A DNA stretch of 8,765 bases from Bifidobacterium breve (GCA_945907055.1 CAMDSG010000069.1:1-8765), one strand, 5' to 3'; shown: positions 1-8,036, numbered from the stretch's first letter. Translations and numbers: made by a program. The notes: generated by a model not told the origin, from the sequence alone.

Positions 1-1124
1 AATCGGTAGGCATCATCACGCGAGAGGCCGGACTCAACTAGAGCAAGTAACACTGGCTGGCTAAATACAAGCCCATAAGACGCGTTGAGATTCTCAATCA
101 TGCGCTCTGGATAGACAACAAGCCCATCTACAAGTCGCTCCATTTGAAACAGCATGTAGTGAGCAAGGATGCATGAGTCAGGGAGAATCACTCGCTCAAC
201 AGAGGAGTGTGAAATATCGCGCTCATGCCATAGAGCGACATTCTCTAGGCCAGCCTGAAGATTTGCGCGCAAGATTCGAGCCAACCCACAGAGTTGCTCG
301 CTCTTCACAGGGTTGCGCTTATGCGGCATTGCTGAGGAACCCTTCTGCTTTCCAGCGCGGAATGGCTCCTCCGCCTCACGCAACTCAGTGCGCTGTAGGT
401 GGCGAATCTCTAATGCAAAGGCCTCGATGCTCGCCCCAACTGATGCACACGCGTAGAGCAGCTCCGCGTGGCGATCGCGTGCGAGTACTTGAGTCGCTGG
501 GACAGGCGTCAAGCCCAAGATGGCGCAGACTGACTTCTCAATTGAAGGGTCAATATTTGAGTACGTACCTACCGCACCAGAGAGCTTGCCGACTGCAATT
601 GCGTTACGCGCACGCGCAAGCCTCTCGCGGTCGCGGCGAACCTGCAGAGCCCAGAGCGCAATTTTTGCTCCGAAGGTGGTCGGCTCGGCATGAATTCCAT
701 GAGTGCGCCCCACCATCGCGGTATCACGAAACTCATTTGCACGCCGTGCGATTGTGGTCTCCAACTTCTCTGCTGCTGCGAGCAAGAGATCTGCCGCACG
801 CGTCAACTGAAGCGACAATGCGGTATCTACGACATCTGATGATGTGAGACCAAAGTGCACCCACGCTCCCTCAGGCTGCCCGACTCTCTCCTGGACAATG
901 TCGACAAAAGCAGCAACATCGTGCTCCGTGATCGCTTCGCGCTCCTCAATGGCAGCGACATTGAAGCCAGCGCGTTCGCGTACAGCGCGTGCGGCGTCAG
1001 CGGGCACCACTCCTAGAGCGGCCCAACCTTCAGTGGCGAGTATCTCAACCTCTAGCCACGCTCCAAACTTCGCGTCGTCAGTGAAGAGTGCAGCCATCTC
1101 AGGGCGGGAGTAACGGGGGATCAT
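1..1124 (-). CDS. purB: Adenylosuccinate lyase, C-terminal end cut off by window edge
   Basis: This enzyme acts twice in cytoplasmic purine synthesis: it removes fumarate from SAICAR to give AICAR, and from adenylosuccinate to give AMP. My translation of the minus strand from the ATG at 1124 stays open for 374 codons to the left edge. It begins MIPRYSRPEM, like the Bacillus-type enzyme of about 430 residues, so roughly 55 residues are missing. The fumarase/aspartase-superfamily signature GSSAMPHKRNP sits at residues 262-272 and carries the catalytic-loop serine. TSSD is at 94-97, THGIHAEP with the conserved histidine 142 at 141-148, and ERDISHSS at 301-308. The start lies one base after the purD stop, and AGAGG sits about six bases upstream, so translation is probably coupled to purD. 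No frameshift was seen. Family assignment is secure; only the C-terminus is unknown. Confidence 0.96.
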   Translation of the reverse strand, partial: MIPRYSRPEMAALFTDDAKFGAWLEVEILATEGWAALGVVPADAARAVRERAGFNVAAIEEREAITEHDVAAFVDIVQERVGQPEGAWVHFGLTSSDVVDTALSLQLTRAADLLLAAAEKLETTIARRANEFRDTAMVGRTHGIHAEPTTFGAKIALWALQVRRDRERLARARNAIAVGKLSGAVGTYSNIDPSIEKSVCAILGLTPVPATQVLARDRHAELLYACASVGASIEAFALEIRHLQRTELREAEEPFRAGKQKGSSAMPHKRNPVKSEQLCGLARILRANLQAGLENVALWHERDISHSSVERVILPDSCILAHYMLFQMERLVDGLVVYPERMIENLNASYGLVFSQPVLLALVESGLSRDDAYR

Positions 1125-1125
1125 T

Positions 1126-2415
1126 TTAAACCTCTTCAGCTACCGCGTTAGCGGCGATATCGGGACGGAAAGTAATGCCTGGCCAATTTAGGCAACCAAC
1201 TGCTTGATAGGCGCGCGACCTTGCCACTTTGATCGACGCACCGCACCCTGTCACGGCAAGTACTCGGCCGCCAGAGGTAAATACTGCCTCCGCGTTATCG
1301 CTACTTCGCGTGCCTGCATGGAACACCGTAACGCCCTCAACTGCATCTGCCTCGGCTAAGCCTTCGATTCGATCACCGATGCGCGGTGAGGCTGGGTAGC
1401 CCTCTGCGGCTACAACCACTGTGACGGCGGCATCAGTACTGAACTCGACCTTCGTAGTCATGCGCGATGTTGCTGCTTCGTAGAGGTGGACCCCAAGGTC
1501 GCTCGCTATGCGCGGCACGACTACCTCACACTCTGGGTCGCCGAATCGCACGTTGTACTCAAGCATTTTGGGTCCTTGCGGAGTGAGCATGATTCCGGCA
1601 TAGAGCACTCCTCGGTACTCAATATCGCGTCGCCTCAACTCGGCCAAGGTGAGAGATACTGACCCGGCCATCACACTCTCAATGATCTCGTCGCTCACAA
1701 ATGGAACCGGCGAGTACGCGCCCATCCCGCCAGTATTAGGCCCAGTATCCCCGGTGCCAATACGTTTGAAGTCCTGCGCAGGAGCGAGTGCAACTCCCTC
1801 AAGCGATCCGTCACATAGAACAAGCAATGATAACTCAGGGCCCGTAAGTCCCTCCTCAATAACCAGAGTTCGCCCTGCATCGCCGAAAGCATCGCCAGAT
1901 AAATAAGCACGAACAGCATCACGCGCTTCATCTATTGACTCAGTAACCACGACACCCTTACCCGCGGCGAGGCCGTCTGTCTTCACGACATAGAAACCCT
2001 CCATGGTCTCGAGATACCTAAGCGCTCGATCCTCTTCGCCGGCACCAAAGGTTGCATGCATCGCAGTTGGGACACCCGCGGATGCGAGTACCTCTTTCAT
2101 CCACGCCTTTGAGCCTTCTAGGCGTGCCCCGTCAGCGTTTGGTCCGAAAGTTGCGATGCCCTCCGACCGCAGCACATCTGCGACACCGGCTACAAGCGGA
2201 GCCTCGGGGCCGATGACTACTAAGTCGATTGCTTTCTCACGCGCTACTTGAAGAACCGCTTCTGGGTTCACGGTATCGAGTGCAATGTTCGTCGCCACAG
2301 TTGCAGTCCCAGGGTTGCCCGGGCCTACAAAGACTTCATCCACAGAGTCTGCGCGCTCGAGCCCCCAAGCGAGTGCGTGCTCACGCCCACCGCCGCCTAG
2401 AACAAGAACCCTCAT
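1126..2415 (-). CDS. purD: Phosphoribosylamine-glycine ligase (GAR synthetase)
   Basis: PurD joins glycine to 5-phosphoribosylamine with ATP, the second step of de novo purine synthesis, in the cytoplasm. From the ATG at 2415 the protein has 429 residues, the usual length. The N-terminal domain opens MRVLVLGGGGREHAL, the classic PurD start. The ATP-grasp part follows, with VVKTDGLAAGKGVVV at 143-157, the DTGPNTGGMGAYSP loop near 223-236, and the metal/ATP-binding NVRFGDPE near 288-295. The C-terminal domain has GYP (near 339) and FHAGT (near 365). A GTG six bases earlier at 2421 is in frame and would overlap the purA stop by four bases. I prefer the ATG because AGGAG stands about seven bases before it but only about one base before the GTG. 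It lies between purA and purB and is probably co-transcribed with both. Confidence 0.96.
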   Translation of the reverse strand: MRVLVLGGGGREHALAWGLERADSVDEVFVGPGNPGTATVATNIALDTVNPEAVLQVAREKAIDLVVIGPEAPLVAGVADVLRSEGIATFGPNADGARLEGSKAWMKEVLASAGVPTAMHATFGAGEEDRALRYLETMEGFYVVKTDGLAAGKGVVVTESIDEARDAVRAYLSGDAFGDAGRTLVIEEGLTGPELSLLVLCDGSLEGVALAPAQDFKRIGTGDTGPNTGGMGAYSPVPFVSDEIIESVMAGSVSLTLAELRRRDIEYRGVLYAGIMLTPQGPKMLEYNVRFGDPECEVVVPRIASDLGVHLYEAATSRMTTKVEFSTDAAVTVVVAAEGYPASPRIGDRIEGLAEADAVEGVTVFHAGTRSSDNAEAVFTSGGRVLAVTGCGASIKVARSRAYQAVGCLNWPGITFRPDIAANAVAEEV

Positions 2416-2417
2416 GC

Positions 2418-3710
2418 TCACTCTCCTCGTGGCAGGACCACTAGCTGATCGCGCGACGGCCCAACCGAGACAAACGAGACATGGACTTTTGTGAAGTCCT
2501 CAATGAACTGCACATAATCCTTTGCCTCTGAAGGCAGGTCGCTGATCTTCTCAGCACGCTCGATATCGGTTCCCCAACCTGGCAGGGTTTCGTAGATCGG
2601 CTTAATTTTGTGCATTACTGACTGGTGGTAAGGAACATGCTCATACCGCGTTCCGTCATCCCCTAGATAGCCAACGCAGACCTTGAGCTCCTTTAGTGGA
2701 GAGAGGACATCAAGTTTTGTGATTGCTAGTTCGGTACAGGTATTGAGTCGCGTCGCATGCTTAAGCATCACAAGGTCAAGCCAACCTGGTCGACGACGCC
2801 TCCCGGTATTGGTACCAAATTCGCGTCCTCGCTCTACAAGGTCATCACCAATTGGATCTCCCTCAAGGAGTTCACTCGGGAATGGTCCGCTACCAACTCG
2901 CGTCGTGTACGCCTTCACAACACCAACAACGCGTTGAATTGCTAGAGGCCCAACACCAGCGCCAGTGCAGACTCCACCGGCGATCGGGTTGCTTGACGTC
3001 ACGAACGGATATGTACCGTGGTCGAGGTCTAGGTACGTTGCCTGCGCTCCCTCGAAGAGTACCCACTCGCCAGCATCTAACGACTCGTGTACTAGATGCA
3101 CCGTGTCGTCAATATGTGGCTCGAGCCGCGGCACCATATCGAGATAGGTCTTTGCGATCTCGTTCGCGTCCATTGGAAGGCGGTTGTAGACCTTGGAGAG
3201 AAGGCCGTTCTTCTCGCGCAGTACAAGATCGAGTTTCTCGCGGAAGATCTTTGGGTCTAATAGGTCTTGAACCCTCAGGCCCACGCGCAACGCTTTATCG
3301 GCATAGGTAGGCCCGATTCCACGCTTCGTTGTGCCGAGTTTGTTCTTTCCGAGATAACGCTCCGTCACTCGATCTATCTCTTGGTGATAAGGCATGATCA
3401 AGTGAGCATTACCCGAGAGTCGAAGCCTTGCGGTCTCGACCCCCTTGGCCGAGAGCATGTCAAGCTCTGCGATCAGCACGGCCGGATCAACTACCACGCC
3501 ATTCCCGATTACCGGAACGACATGTGGATAGAGCACGCCACTAGGGACCAACTGGAGTTTGAAGACCTCACCATTGACGATGATCGTGTGGCCAGCATTG
3601 TGCCCACCTTGATATCGAACGCAGAGGGAAGCATCCTTGGCCAGGTAATCGGTAAACCGACCCTTGCCTTCATCTCCCCATTGGGTACCAACAATTACAG
3701 CACCGGGCAC
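2418..3710 (-). CDS. purA: Adenylosuccinate synthetase
   Basis: PurA condenses IMP and aspartate using GTP to form adenylosuccinate, the committed step from IMP to AMP; PurB, encoded two genes downstream, completes it. The protein is 430 residues (432 in E. coli). Visible landmarks are the phosphate loop WGDEGKGR at 11-18, with Asp13 and Lys16 in the catalytic positions, and HNAGHT at 37-42 with catalytic His41. GTTKRGIGP is at 126-134, SSNPIAGG at 239-246, the aspartate/IMP loop TNTGRRRRPGW at 300-310, and the guanine-recognition TKLD at 331-334. The start is GTG at 3710, with AGGAG six bases upstream and the expected family N-terminus (PGAVIVGTQWGDEGKG). The TGA stop lies within a few bases of the purD start, consistent with coupling. 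A 100-bp gap separates it from clpB upstream. Confidence 0.97.
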   Translation of the reverse strand: MPGAVIVGTQWGDEGKGRFTDYLAKDASLCVRYQGGHNAGHTIIVNGEVFKLQLVPSGVLYPHVVPVIGNGVVVDPAVLIAELDMLSAKGVETARLRLSGNAHLIMPYHQEIDRVTERYLGKNKLGTTKRGIGPTYADKALRVGLRVQDLLDPKIFREKLDLVLREKNGLLSKVYNRLPMDANEIAKTYLDMVPRLEPHIDDTVHLVHESLDAGEWVLFEGAQATYLDLDHGTYPFVTSSNPIAGGVCTGAGVGPLAIQRVVGVVKAYTTRVGSGPFPSELLEGDPIGDDLVERGREFGTNTGRRRRPGWLDLVMLKHATRLNTCTELAITKLDVLSPLKELKVCVGYLGDDGTRYEHVPYHQSVMHKIKPIYETLPGWGTDIERAEKISDLPSEAKDYVQFIEDFTKVHVSFVSVGPSRDQLVVLPRGE

Positions 3711-3810
3711 GTGACGCTCCTAAATAGGCGGCTTCTAAGGCCGAGAATGTCGCTCACGTTGGGTACACGCTAGCCGATGGGAATGCCCAAGCCCAACTTC
3801 CCTCACCAAA
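3711..3810 (-). other. clpB-purA intergenic region with nested weak dyads
   Basis: This 100-bp gap is the only separation between the chaperone block and the purine block. On the plus strand GTTGGG (3758-3763) pairs with CCCAAC (3792-3797), and inside it TGGG (3778-3781) pairs with CCCA (3786-3789) around a four-base loop. No T-run follows on the transcribed strand, so it is not a standard intrinsic terminator. I found no convincing -35/-10 pair for purA, only its ribosome-binding site next to the start. The dyads could be a leader structure or chance. Whether purA has its own promoter cannot be decided by eye. Confidence 0.25.
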
Positions 3811-6387
3811 TTACCCGAGGCGTACTTGCTCGCCGCTAGAGAAGACCAGGCCATCCGGCGACGAATCAATGCGCACAATCTCGCCGTCGCCGTAGGTCCC
3901 CTGAAGCAGGCCGAGCGCAATCGGGTCAGCAACTTCGCGCTGCAGCACTCGCTTCAGCGGGCGCGCCCCAAAATCGGGGTCGTACCCAGCATGGGCAAGC
4001 CAAGTGCGAGCAGCATCCGTAATTTCAAGGCCAAGCCCGCGAGCCACTAGCCGATCTCGGAGTAACTCAATCTGCACACCAACAATCTCGGCAATGTGCT
4101 CCTCGCCGAGTCTGTGGAAAACCACTACCTCATCGATGCGATTTACAAACTCTGGCTTGAAGTGCATATGCACAGCCTGCATTACCCCCTCCGGAGGAAG
4201 CCCGGCCCCGAGGTTGCTAGTCATGATCAAGACGGTGTTCGAGAAATCTACGGTTCTCCCCTGTCCATCAGTTAGGCGGCCGTCATCCATCAGGGCGAGA
4301 AGCACATTGAATACATCGGGGTGCGCCTTCTCAACCTCGTCGAGCAGCACAACAGAGTAAGGACGCCTCCGCACTGCCTCGGTTAGTTGTCCTCCTTGCT
4401 CATACCCAACGTACCCAGGGGGAGCACCCACAAGGCGCGAGACCGAGTGCTTCTCCATGTATTCACTCATATCTATGCGAACCATTGCTCTCTCGTCATC
4501 GAAGAGAAACTCTGCGAGGGCACGAGCCAACTCTGTCTTACCAACTCCGGTAGGGCCAAGGAATAGGAATGATCCAATCGGGCGGTTCGGATCTGAGAGA
4601 CCTGCGCGACTTCTACGAATCGCATTCGCTACCGCTATGACGCCCTCGTCTTGCCCAATCACACGCCTGTGCAGTTCATCCTCCATACGTACCAATTTGG
4701 AGATCTCCCCCTCCATCAAGCGAGAGACGGGGATACCGGTCCACTTAGCGACGATCTCTGCGATGTCCTCTTCGTCGACCTCTTCTTTAAGCATCTGGAC
4801 ATCTTGCTGAAGCTCTACGAGCCGCTTGGATCGCTGATCGACATCGCTCTCAAGAGCGAGCATTGTTCCGTATCGCAGGGAGGCAGCCAACTCAAGATCT
4901 CCCGTGCGCTCAGCCACCTCTGCGTCATTACGCGCAGTCTCTAACTGCTCCTTAAGGGCGCGAATCTCAGTAATCGCATCCTTCTCTGCCTGCCAGTGGG
5001 CAACCATGCCGCTGCGCTCTTCGCCAAGCTCCGCTAACTCAGACTCAAGTAGGCGAAGTCGCTCGCTAGAAGCTGAATCAGTCTCTTTTGCAAGAGCCGC
5101 TTTCTCAATCTCTAGTTGTCTGATGCGACGCTCTACAACATCAATCTCGAGTGGCATTGAGTCGATCTCAATTCGCAGTTTCGAGGCAGCCTCATCAATT
5201 AGGTCGATCGCTTTGTCAGGGAGTTGGCGCGACGGAATGTAACGGTCCGATAACACGGCTGCTGCGAGCAACGCTGCATCTTGAATCCGAACTCCGTGAT
5301 GAACCTCATAACGCTCTTTGAGTCCGCGAAGAATCGCAACGGTGTCCTGCACCGATGGCTCGCCGACATAAACCTGCTGGAATCGACGCTCTAGCGCTGC
5401 ATCCTTCTCAATATATTTACGGTACTCGTCGAGAGTCGTAGCACCAATCATCCTCAACTCGCCACGAGCAAGCATGGGCTTAATCATGTTGGCGGCATCA
5501 ACCGAGCCCTCTGCGCCACCGGCGCCAACAATCGTATGTAGTTCATCAATGAACGTAACGATCTCGCCGTTGGAGTCACTTATCTCTTTGAGCACAGCCT
5601 TGAGGCGCTCCTCGAACTCTCCGCGAAACTTAGCGCCGGCAATCATCGCCCCAACATCTAAAGAGATCAGTCGCTTATTACGCAGCGACTCCGGCACATC
5701 CCCCTCAACAATTCGACGCGCCAATCCCTCTGCAATTGCCGTCTTACCTACACCAGGCTCGCCGATGAGGACCGGGTTGTTCTTCGTTCGGCGCGAGAGC
5801 ACTTGAATAACTCTTCGTATCTCTTCGTCGCGCCCGATGACGGGATCTAGGCGACCGCTGCGCGCGTCTTCGGTGAGATCGCGTCCGTACTTCTCAAGTG
5901 ATTGATACTGCTCCTCAGGATTATCGCTTGTTACGCGATGGCTACCTCGCACCTGCCGAAGTGCATCCAGGGTGGCGTCTCGATCTACGCCGAGTGCGCG
6001 CAGTAGTTCGCCGACAGAGCCAGATGCTCCGGTCATAGCGATTAGCAGGTGCTCAGTAGAGAGGTAGTCGTCACCTAGGTCAGAGCGCGCTACATCGCTT
6101 GCCTCAAGAATCTGCATTGTCTCAGCGGCAAGGCTTGGAGATTGTGTGGTTGTGCCGTAGACCTTGGGGAGTTGATCGAGAGCCTCATCAATTCGCGCTC
6201 GTGCAATTGTCGGTACCAGTCCGATGCGCTCAAGTACCCCCAAGACCACACCCTCAGGCTGGGAGACAAGCGCGGCTAGGAGGTGCTCAGGAACAACTTG
6301 GGAGTGATGGCGCGTAGCGGCCTCGCGCTGTGCGGTGCCGAGCGCCTCTTGTGTTTTGCGTGTAAAGCGATTTGGGTCGAGCGCCAT
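3811..6387 (-). CDS. clpB: ClpB/Hsp104-type AAA+ protein disaggregase
   Basis: ClpB is a hexameric cytoplasmic ATPase that threads aggregated proteins through its central pore, working with DnaK, DnaJ and GrpE, all encoded just upstream. The 858 residues cover the full family layout. The substrate-binding N-domain spans about 1-145. The first AAA+ module has Walker A GEPGVGKT (209-216), Walker B VTFIDE (277-282), pore loop KFRG (253-256) and ERRF (333-336) with the arginine finger. The charged coiled-coil middle domain, about 410-530, is complete. The second module has Walker A GPTGVGKT (611-618), Walker B VVLLDE (679-684), pore loop GYVG (658-661) and sensor-2 GARP (807-810). The complete middle domain marks it as ClpB rather than ClpA or ClpC. 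Pore loop 1 has Phe where E. coli has Tyr, a conservative change. The ATG at 6387 has AGGAG six bases upstream. It is intact and may have its own promoter in the gap behind hspR. Confidence 0.98.
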   Translation of the reverse strand: MALDPNRFTRKTQEALGTAQREAATRHHSQVVPEHLLAALVSQPEGVVLGVLERIGLVPTIARARIDEALDQLPKVYGTTTQSPSLAAETMQILEASDVARSDLGDDYLSTEHLLIAMTGASGSVGELLRALGVDRDATLDALRQVRGSHRVTSDNPEEQYQSLEKYGRDLTEDARSGRLDPVIGRDEEIRRVIQVLSRRTKNNPVLIGEPGVGKTAIAEGLARRIVEGDVPESLRNKRLISLDVGAMIAGAKFRGEFEERLKAVLKEISDSNGEIVTFIDELHTIVGAGGAEGSVDAANMIKPMLARGELRMIGATTLDEYRKYIEKDAALERRFQQVYVGEPSVQDTVAILRGLKERYEVHHGVRIQDAALLAAAVLSDRYIPSRQLPDKAIDLIDEAASKLRIEIDSMPLEIDVVERRIRQLEIEKAALAKETDSASSERLRLLESELAELGEERSGMVAHWQAEKDAITEIRALKEQLETARNDAEVAERTGDLELAASLRYGTMLALESDVDQRSKRLVELQQDVQMLKEEVDEEDIAEIVAKWTGIPVSRLMEGEISKLVRMEDELHRRVIGQDEGVIAVANAIRRSRAGLSDPNRPIGSFLFLGPTGVGKTELARALAEFLFDDERAMVRIDMSEYMEKHSVSRLVGAPPGYVGYEQGGQLTEAVRRRPYSVVLLDEVEKAHPDVFNVLLALMDDGRLTDGQGRTVDFSNTVLIMTSNLGAGLPPEGVMQAVHMHFKPEFVNRIDEVVVFHRLGEEHIAEIVGVQIELLRDRLVARGLGLEITDAARTWLAHAGYDPDFGARPLKRVLQREVADPIALGLLQGTYGDGEIVRIDSSPDGLVFSSGEQVRLG

Positions 6388-6480
6388 TCTTGGCTCCTCG
6401 TGTTGAGTGGTCCCTAATTGGCAATTCTCTTAACTTCTTCAACTGCCTACTTAAATCTTCTCGCCTTTGATCTCCGAGCG
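6388..6480 (-). promoter_or_regulatory. Candidate clpB promoter/operator region
   Basis: Reading the minus strand, TTGAAG is followed after 17 bases by AATTAG, a poor but correctly spaced -35/-10 pair. Just downstream lies ACTCAA (plus strand TTGAGT, 6403-6408), one half of the HAIR operator bound by HspR (CTTGAGT-N7-ACTCAAG). The other half is not recognisable: only about two of seven bases match at the right distance. An 11-bp palindrome AATTGGCAATT (6416-6426) overlaps the putative -10. In other actinobacteria clpB is a known HspR target, so regulation here is plausible, but the site is only a half match. I see no intrinsic terminator after hspR, so read-through from the dnaK operon is also possible. 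Confidence 0.3.
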
Positions 6481-6861
6481 CTAGGGCCTTCGGACCCGAA
6501 CCGGAAATTGCGCACGCGGCACCGGAACAAGATCGCGTCGATACTGGCGATGTGTCTCTGCTACCGCTACCTCTGCTGCTTCACGAACCATCTGCAACTC
6601 CGCCTCGATCCGTGCGAGACGCGCCTCGAGTTCAAGAATGCGCGCGACTCCGGGCAGACCAACTCCGGCGTTCGTCAGCTCCTGTATGCGCCTTAACGCT
6701 GCAATGTCTGCATCTGAGTATCTTCGGCTTTTTCCTACGGTTCGCGCTGGGTTGATAAGGCCCTTGCGTTCATAGATGCGCAGCGTCTGTGGGTGCACTC
6801 CCGCTAATTCAGCAGCAACCGAGATGACGTATACCCCACTTAAGTAACGCGGTGAATCCAT
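6481..6861 (-). CDS. hspR: HspR, MerR-family heat-shock repressor
   Basis: HspR represses the dnaK operon and often clpB by binding HAIR operators; in studied actinobacteria DnaK itself acts as co-repressor. The 126-residue product carries a MerR-type winged helix-turn-helix. YVISVAAELAGVHPQTLRIY forms the recognition part near residues 11-30, followed by RTVGKSRRYSDADI, the wing and second helix. A leucine/glutamate-rich helix from about residue 67 to 95 is probably the dimerisation segment. The tail is short and arginine/proline rich. HPQTLRIYERKGL is typical of HspR rather than of metal-sensing MerR proteins, and no cysteine cluster is present. The ATG at 6861 overlaps the dnaJ stop by one base (TGATG); an in-frame GTG at 6864 is the alternative start. 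Coupling to dnaJ means the repressor is made with its own targets, a negative feedback loop. Confidence 0.92.
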   Translation of the reverse strand: MDSPRYLSGVYVISVAAELAGVHPQTLRIYERKGLINPARTVGKSRRYSDADIAALRRIQELTNAGVGLPGVARILELEARLARIEAELQMVREAAEVAVAETHRQYRRDLVPVPRAQFPVRVRRP

Positions 6862-8036
6862 CACAGCCCCAGCCTTTCGCGTGTGTCTTGATCTTCCAGC
6901 CCTGCGAGTGCTTCAAAGGCCGCTCGCTGTCCTTTATTTAGAGTCTTTGGCACCACAATGTCAAAAGTAACGTGAAGGTCACCAGGCCCAGACTTCGCAG
7001 TCGCCGATGGGATACCGCGACCGCTCACCTTTAAAGTCGTTCCACTCGTAGTGCCAGGCTTTACCTTCACAGTTACGGGCTCGCCGAGTGTCGGGACCCT
7101 TACCGCAGCGCCGAGCACTGCCTCTGTAATTGTGATCGGCACTCGTAGCGTGAGATTGCGGCCACTGCGCCCAAAGATCTCGTGCGCTGCAACATTTACG
7201 ACTACATAAAGGTCACCAGGCTCGCCACCGTTTGCACCTGCAGCACCGCGCGACTTCACTCGAATGCGTTGACCATCGGAGACTCCAGCAGGGATCTTCA
7301 CCTTTACCTCGCGTGAACGCATCTCAATACCACGTCCTCGACAAGCTGAACACGGAGTTGCGATTCTGCGTCCGCTACCTGCGCAATCTGGGCAGACCTG
7401 CGAGAACGAGAAGGGTCCCTGGTTAACGGCAACCTGTCCGCCACCGCCGCATGTGCTGCATACATTTACAACAGTTCCTGGCTCAGCACCGGATCCCTTA
7501 CATGATGCGCACTGTGCATCCGAGGAGAAGCGCACTGGTGCAGTTACTCCATTTACTGCATCGAGAAAATCAACATGCAGGGTTGTCTCTAGGTCCGAGC
7601 CGCGCACCGCTGCATTGCGACCGCGTCTTGTGCGGCCGCGCCCGCCGCCGGGTGCACCACCGTTTCCAAACAAACCGCCGATGAGGTCGGATATATCTCC
7701 GCCCTCAAAACCCCCATTACCAAAACCCCCATTACCAAAACCCTGACCCCCAAAACCCCCACCAGGGAATCCTTGGCCTCCGCGAAATCCACCAGACGCG
7801 GCTTGCTCGCGTACCTCGTCATACTCAACCCTCTTCCCAGAGTCGCCGAGTACATCGTAGGCAGCAGAGATTTCTTTGAACCGCTCCTCTGCTGGAGCAT
7901 CACCTGGGTTTGCATCAGGGTGAAATTTCTTTGCGAGCTGACGATACGCGCGTGTGATCTCCTTCTCGGTCGATCCCTTAGGGACGCCAAGAACTGCGTA
8001 GTAGTCCTTATCGAACCACTCGCGTTGCACGGCCAC
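6861..8036 (-). CDS. dnaJ: DnaJ, type A (class I) Hsp40 co-chaperone
   Basis: DnaJ binds unfolded clients and stimulates the DnaK ATPase to lock them in. The 391 residues show the full class I architecture. The J-domain is at about 11-73 with the essential HPD at 39-41. A Gly/Phe-rich linker, about 82-135, contains FGNGG repeats and a DISDLIGGLFG segment resembling the DIF motif. The zinc-binding domain has all four repeats: CASCKGSG (176-183), CSTCGGGG (193-200), CPDCAGSG (215-222) and CSACRGRG (229-236). Two C-terminal substrate-binding beta-domains follow. The GTG start at 8036 is supported by GGAGG about seven bases upstream; a second GTG two codons later is less well spaced. It lies between grpE and hspR. 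The G/F linker DNA contains a 15-bp tandem repeat rich in G-runs. Confidence 0.97.
   Translation of the reverse strand: MAVQREWFDKDYYAVLGVPKGSTEKEITRAYRQLAKKFHPDANPGDAPAEERFKEISAAYDVLGDSGKRVEYDEVREQAASGGFRGGQGFPGGGFGGQGFGNGGFGNGGFEGGDISDLIGGLFGNGGAPGGGRGRTRRGRNAAVRGSDLETTLHVDFLDAVNGVTAPVRFSSDAQCASCKGSGAEPGTVVNVCSTCGGGGQVAVNQGPFSFSQVCPDCAGSGRRIATPCSACRGRGIEMRSREVKVKIPAGVSDGQRIRVKSRGAAGANGGEPGDLYVVVNVAAHEIFGRSGRNLTLRVPITITEAVLGAAVRVPTLGEPVTVKVKPGTTSGTTLKVSGRGIPSATAKSGPGDLHVTFDIVVPKTLNKGQRAAFEALAGLEDQDTRERLGL
7707..7760 (-). repeat. 15-bp tandem repeat and G-run cluster in the dnaJ G/F linker
   Basis: The plus-strand unit AAAACCCCCATTACC occurs twice head to tail (7707-7721 and 7722-7736), followed by a diverged copy. 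It encodes FGNGG repeats of the glycine/phenylalanine linker. The coding strand therefore has G-runs opposite 7711-7715, 7726-7730, 7741-7743, 7747-7751 and 7756-7760, five within 50 bases, mostly written with GGG glycine codons. This meets a relaxed G-quadruplex pattern with loops of 3 to 10 bases. The repeat may simply reflect expansion of a low-complexity linker. Confidence 0.75.

Noticed and set aside
250..360. Possible damage in purB, because no full-length frame closes inside the window
   Set aside because: Manual translation from 1124 to the left edge is open throughout with all lyase motifs intact; the gene is simply cut by the window border.
173..847. A 224-codon open frame on the plus strand opposite purB
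   Set aside because: It is the antisense of an unambiguous purB reading frame. Its arginine/histidine/serine-rich, low-order composition matches no family and is what a shadow frame looks like.
844..1113. An 89-codon plus-strand frame opposite the 5' end of purB
   Set aside because: Ser/Ala/Arg-rich shadow of purB with no recognisable domain or ribosome-binding site.
2852..3773. Plus-strand frames of 152 and 168 codons opposite purA
   Set aside because: Both lie almost wholly within purA in other frames and show no domain or convincing start; purA is fully supported by its motifs.
4550..5160. Possible ClpC or ClpA instead of ClpB
   Set aside because: The long charged coiled-coil middle domain between the two ATPase modules is complete, which is characteristic of ClpB/Hsp104.
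6388..6430. CIRCE operator (TTAGCACTC-N9-GAGTGCTAA) upstream of clpB
   Set aside because: GAGTGG and ATTCTC fragments occur, but in the wrong orientation and without the CIRCE arms; the operon encodes HspR, not HrcA.
7589..7990. A 133-codon minus-strand frame inside dnaJ
   Set aside because: It is out of frame with the intact dnaJ J-domain and linker; its VLVMGVLVMGVL stretch is just the 15-bp DNA repeat read in the wrong frame.
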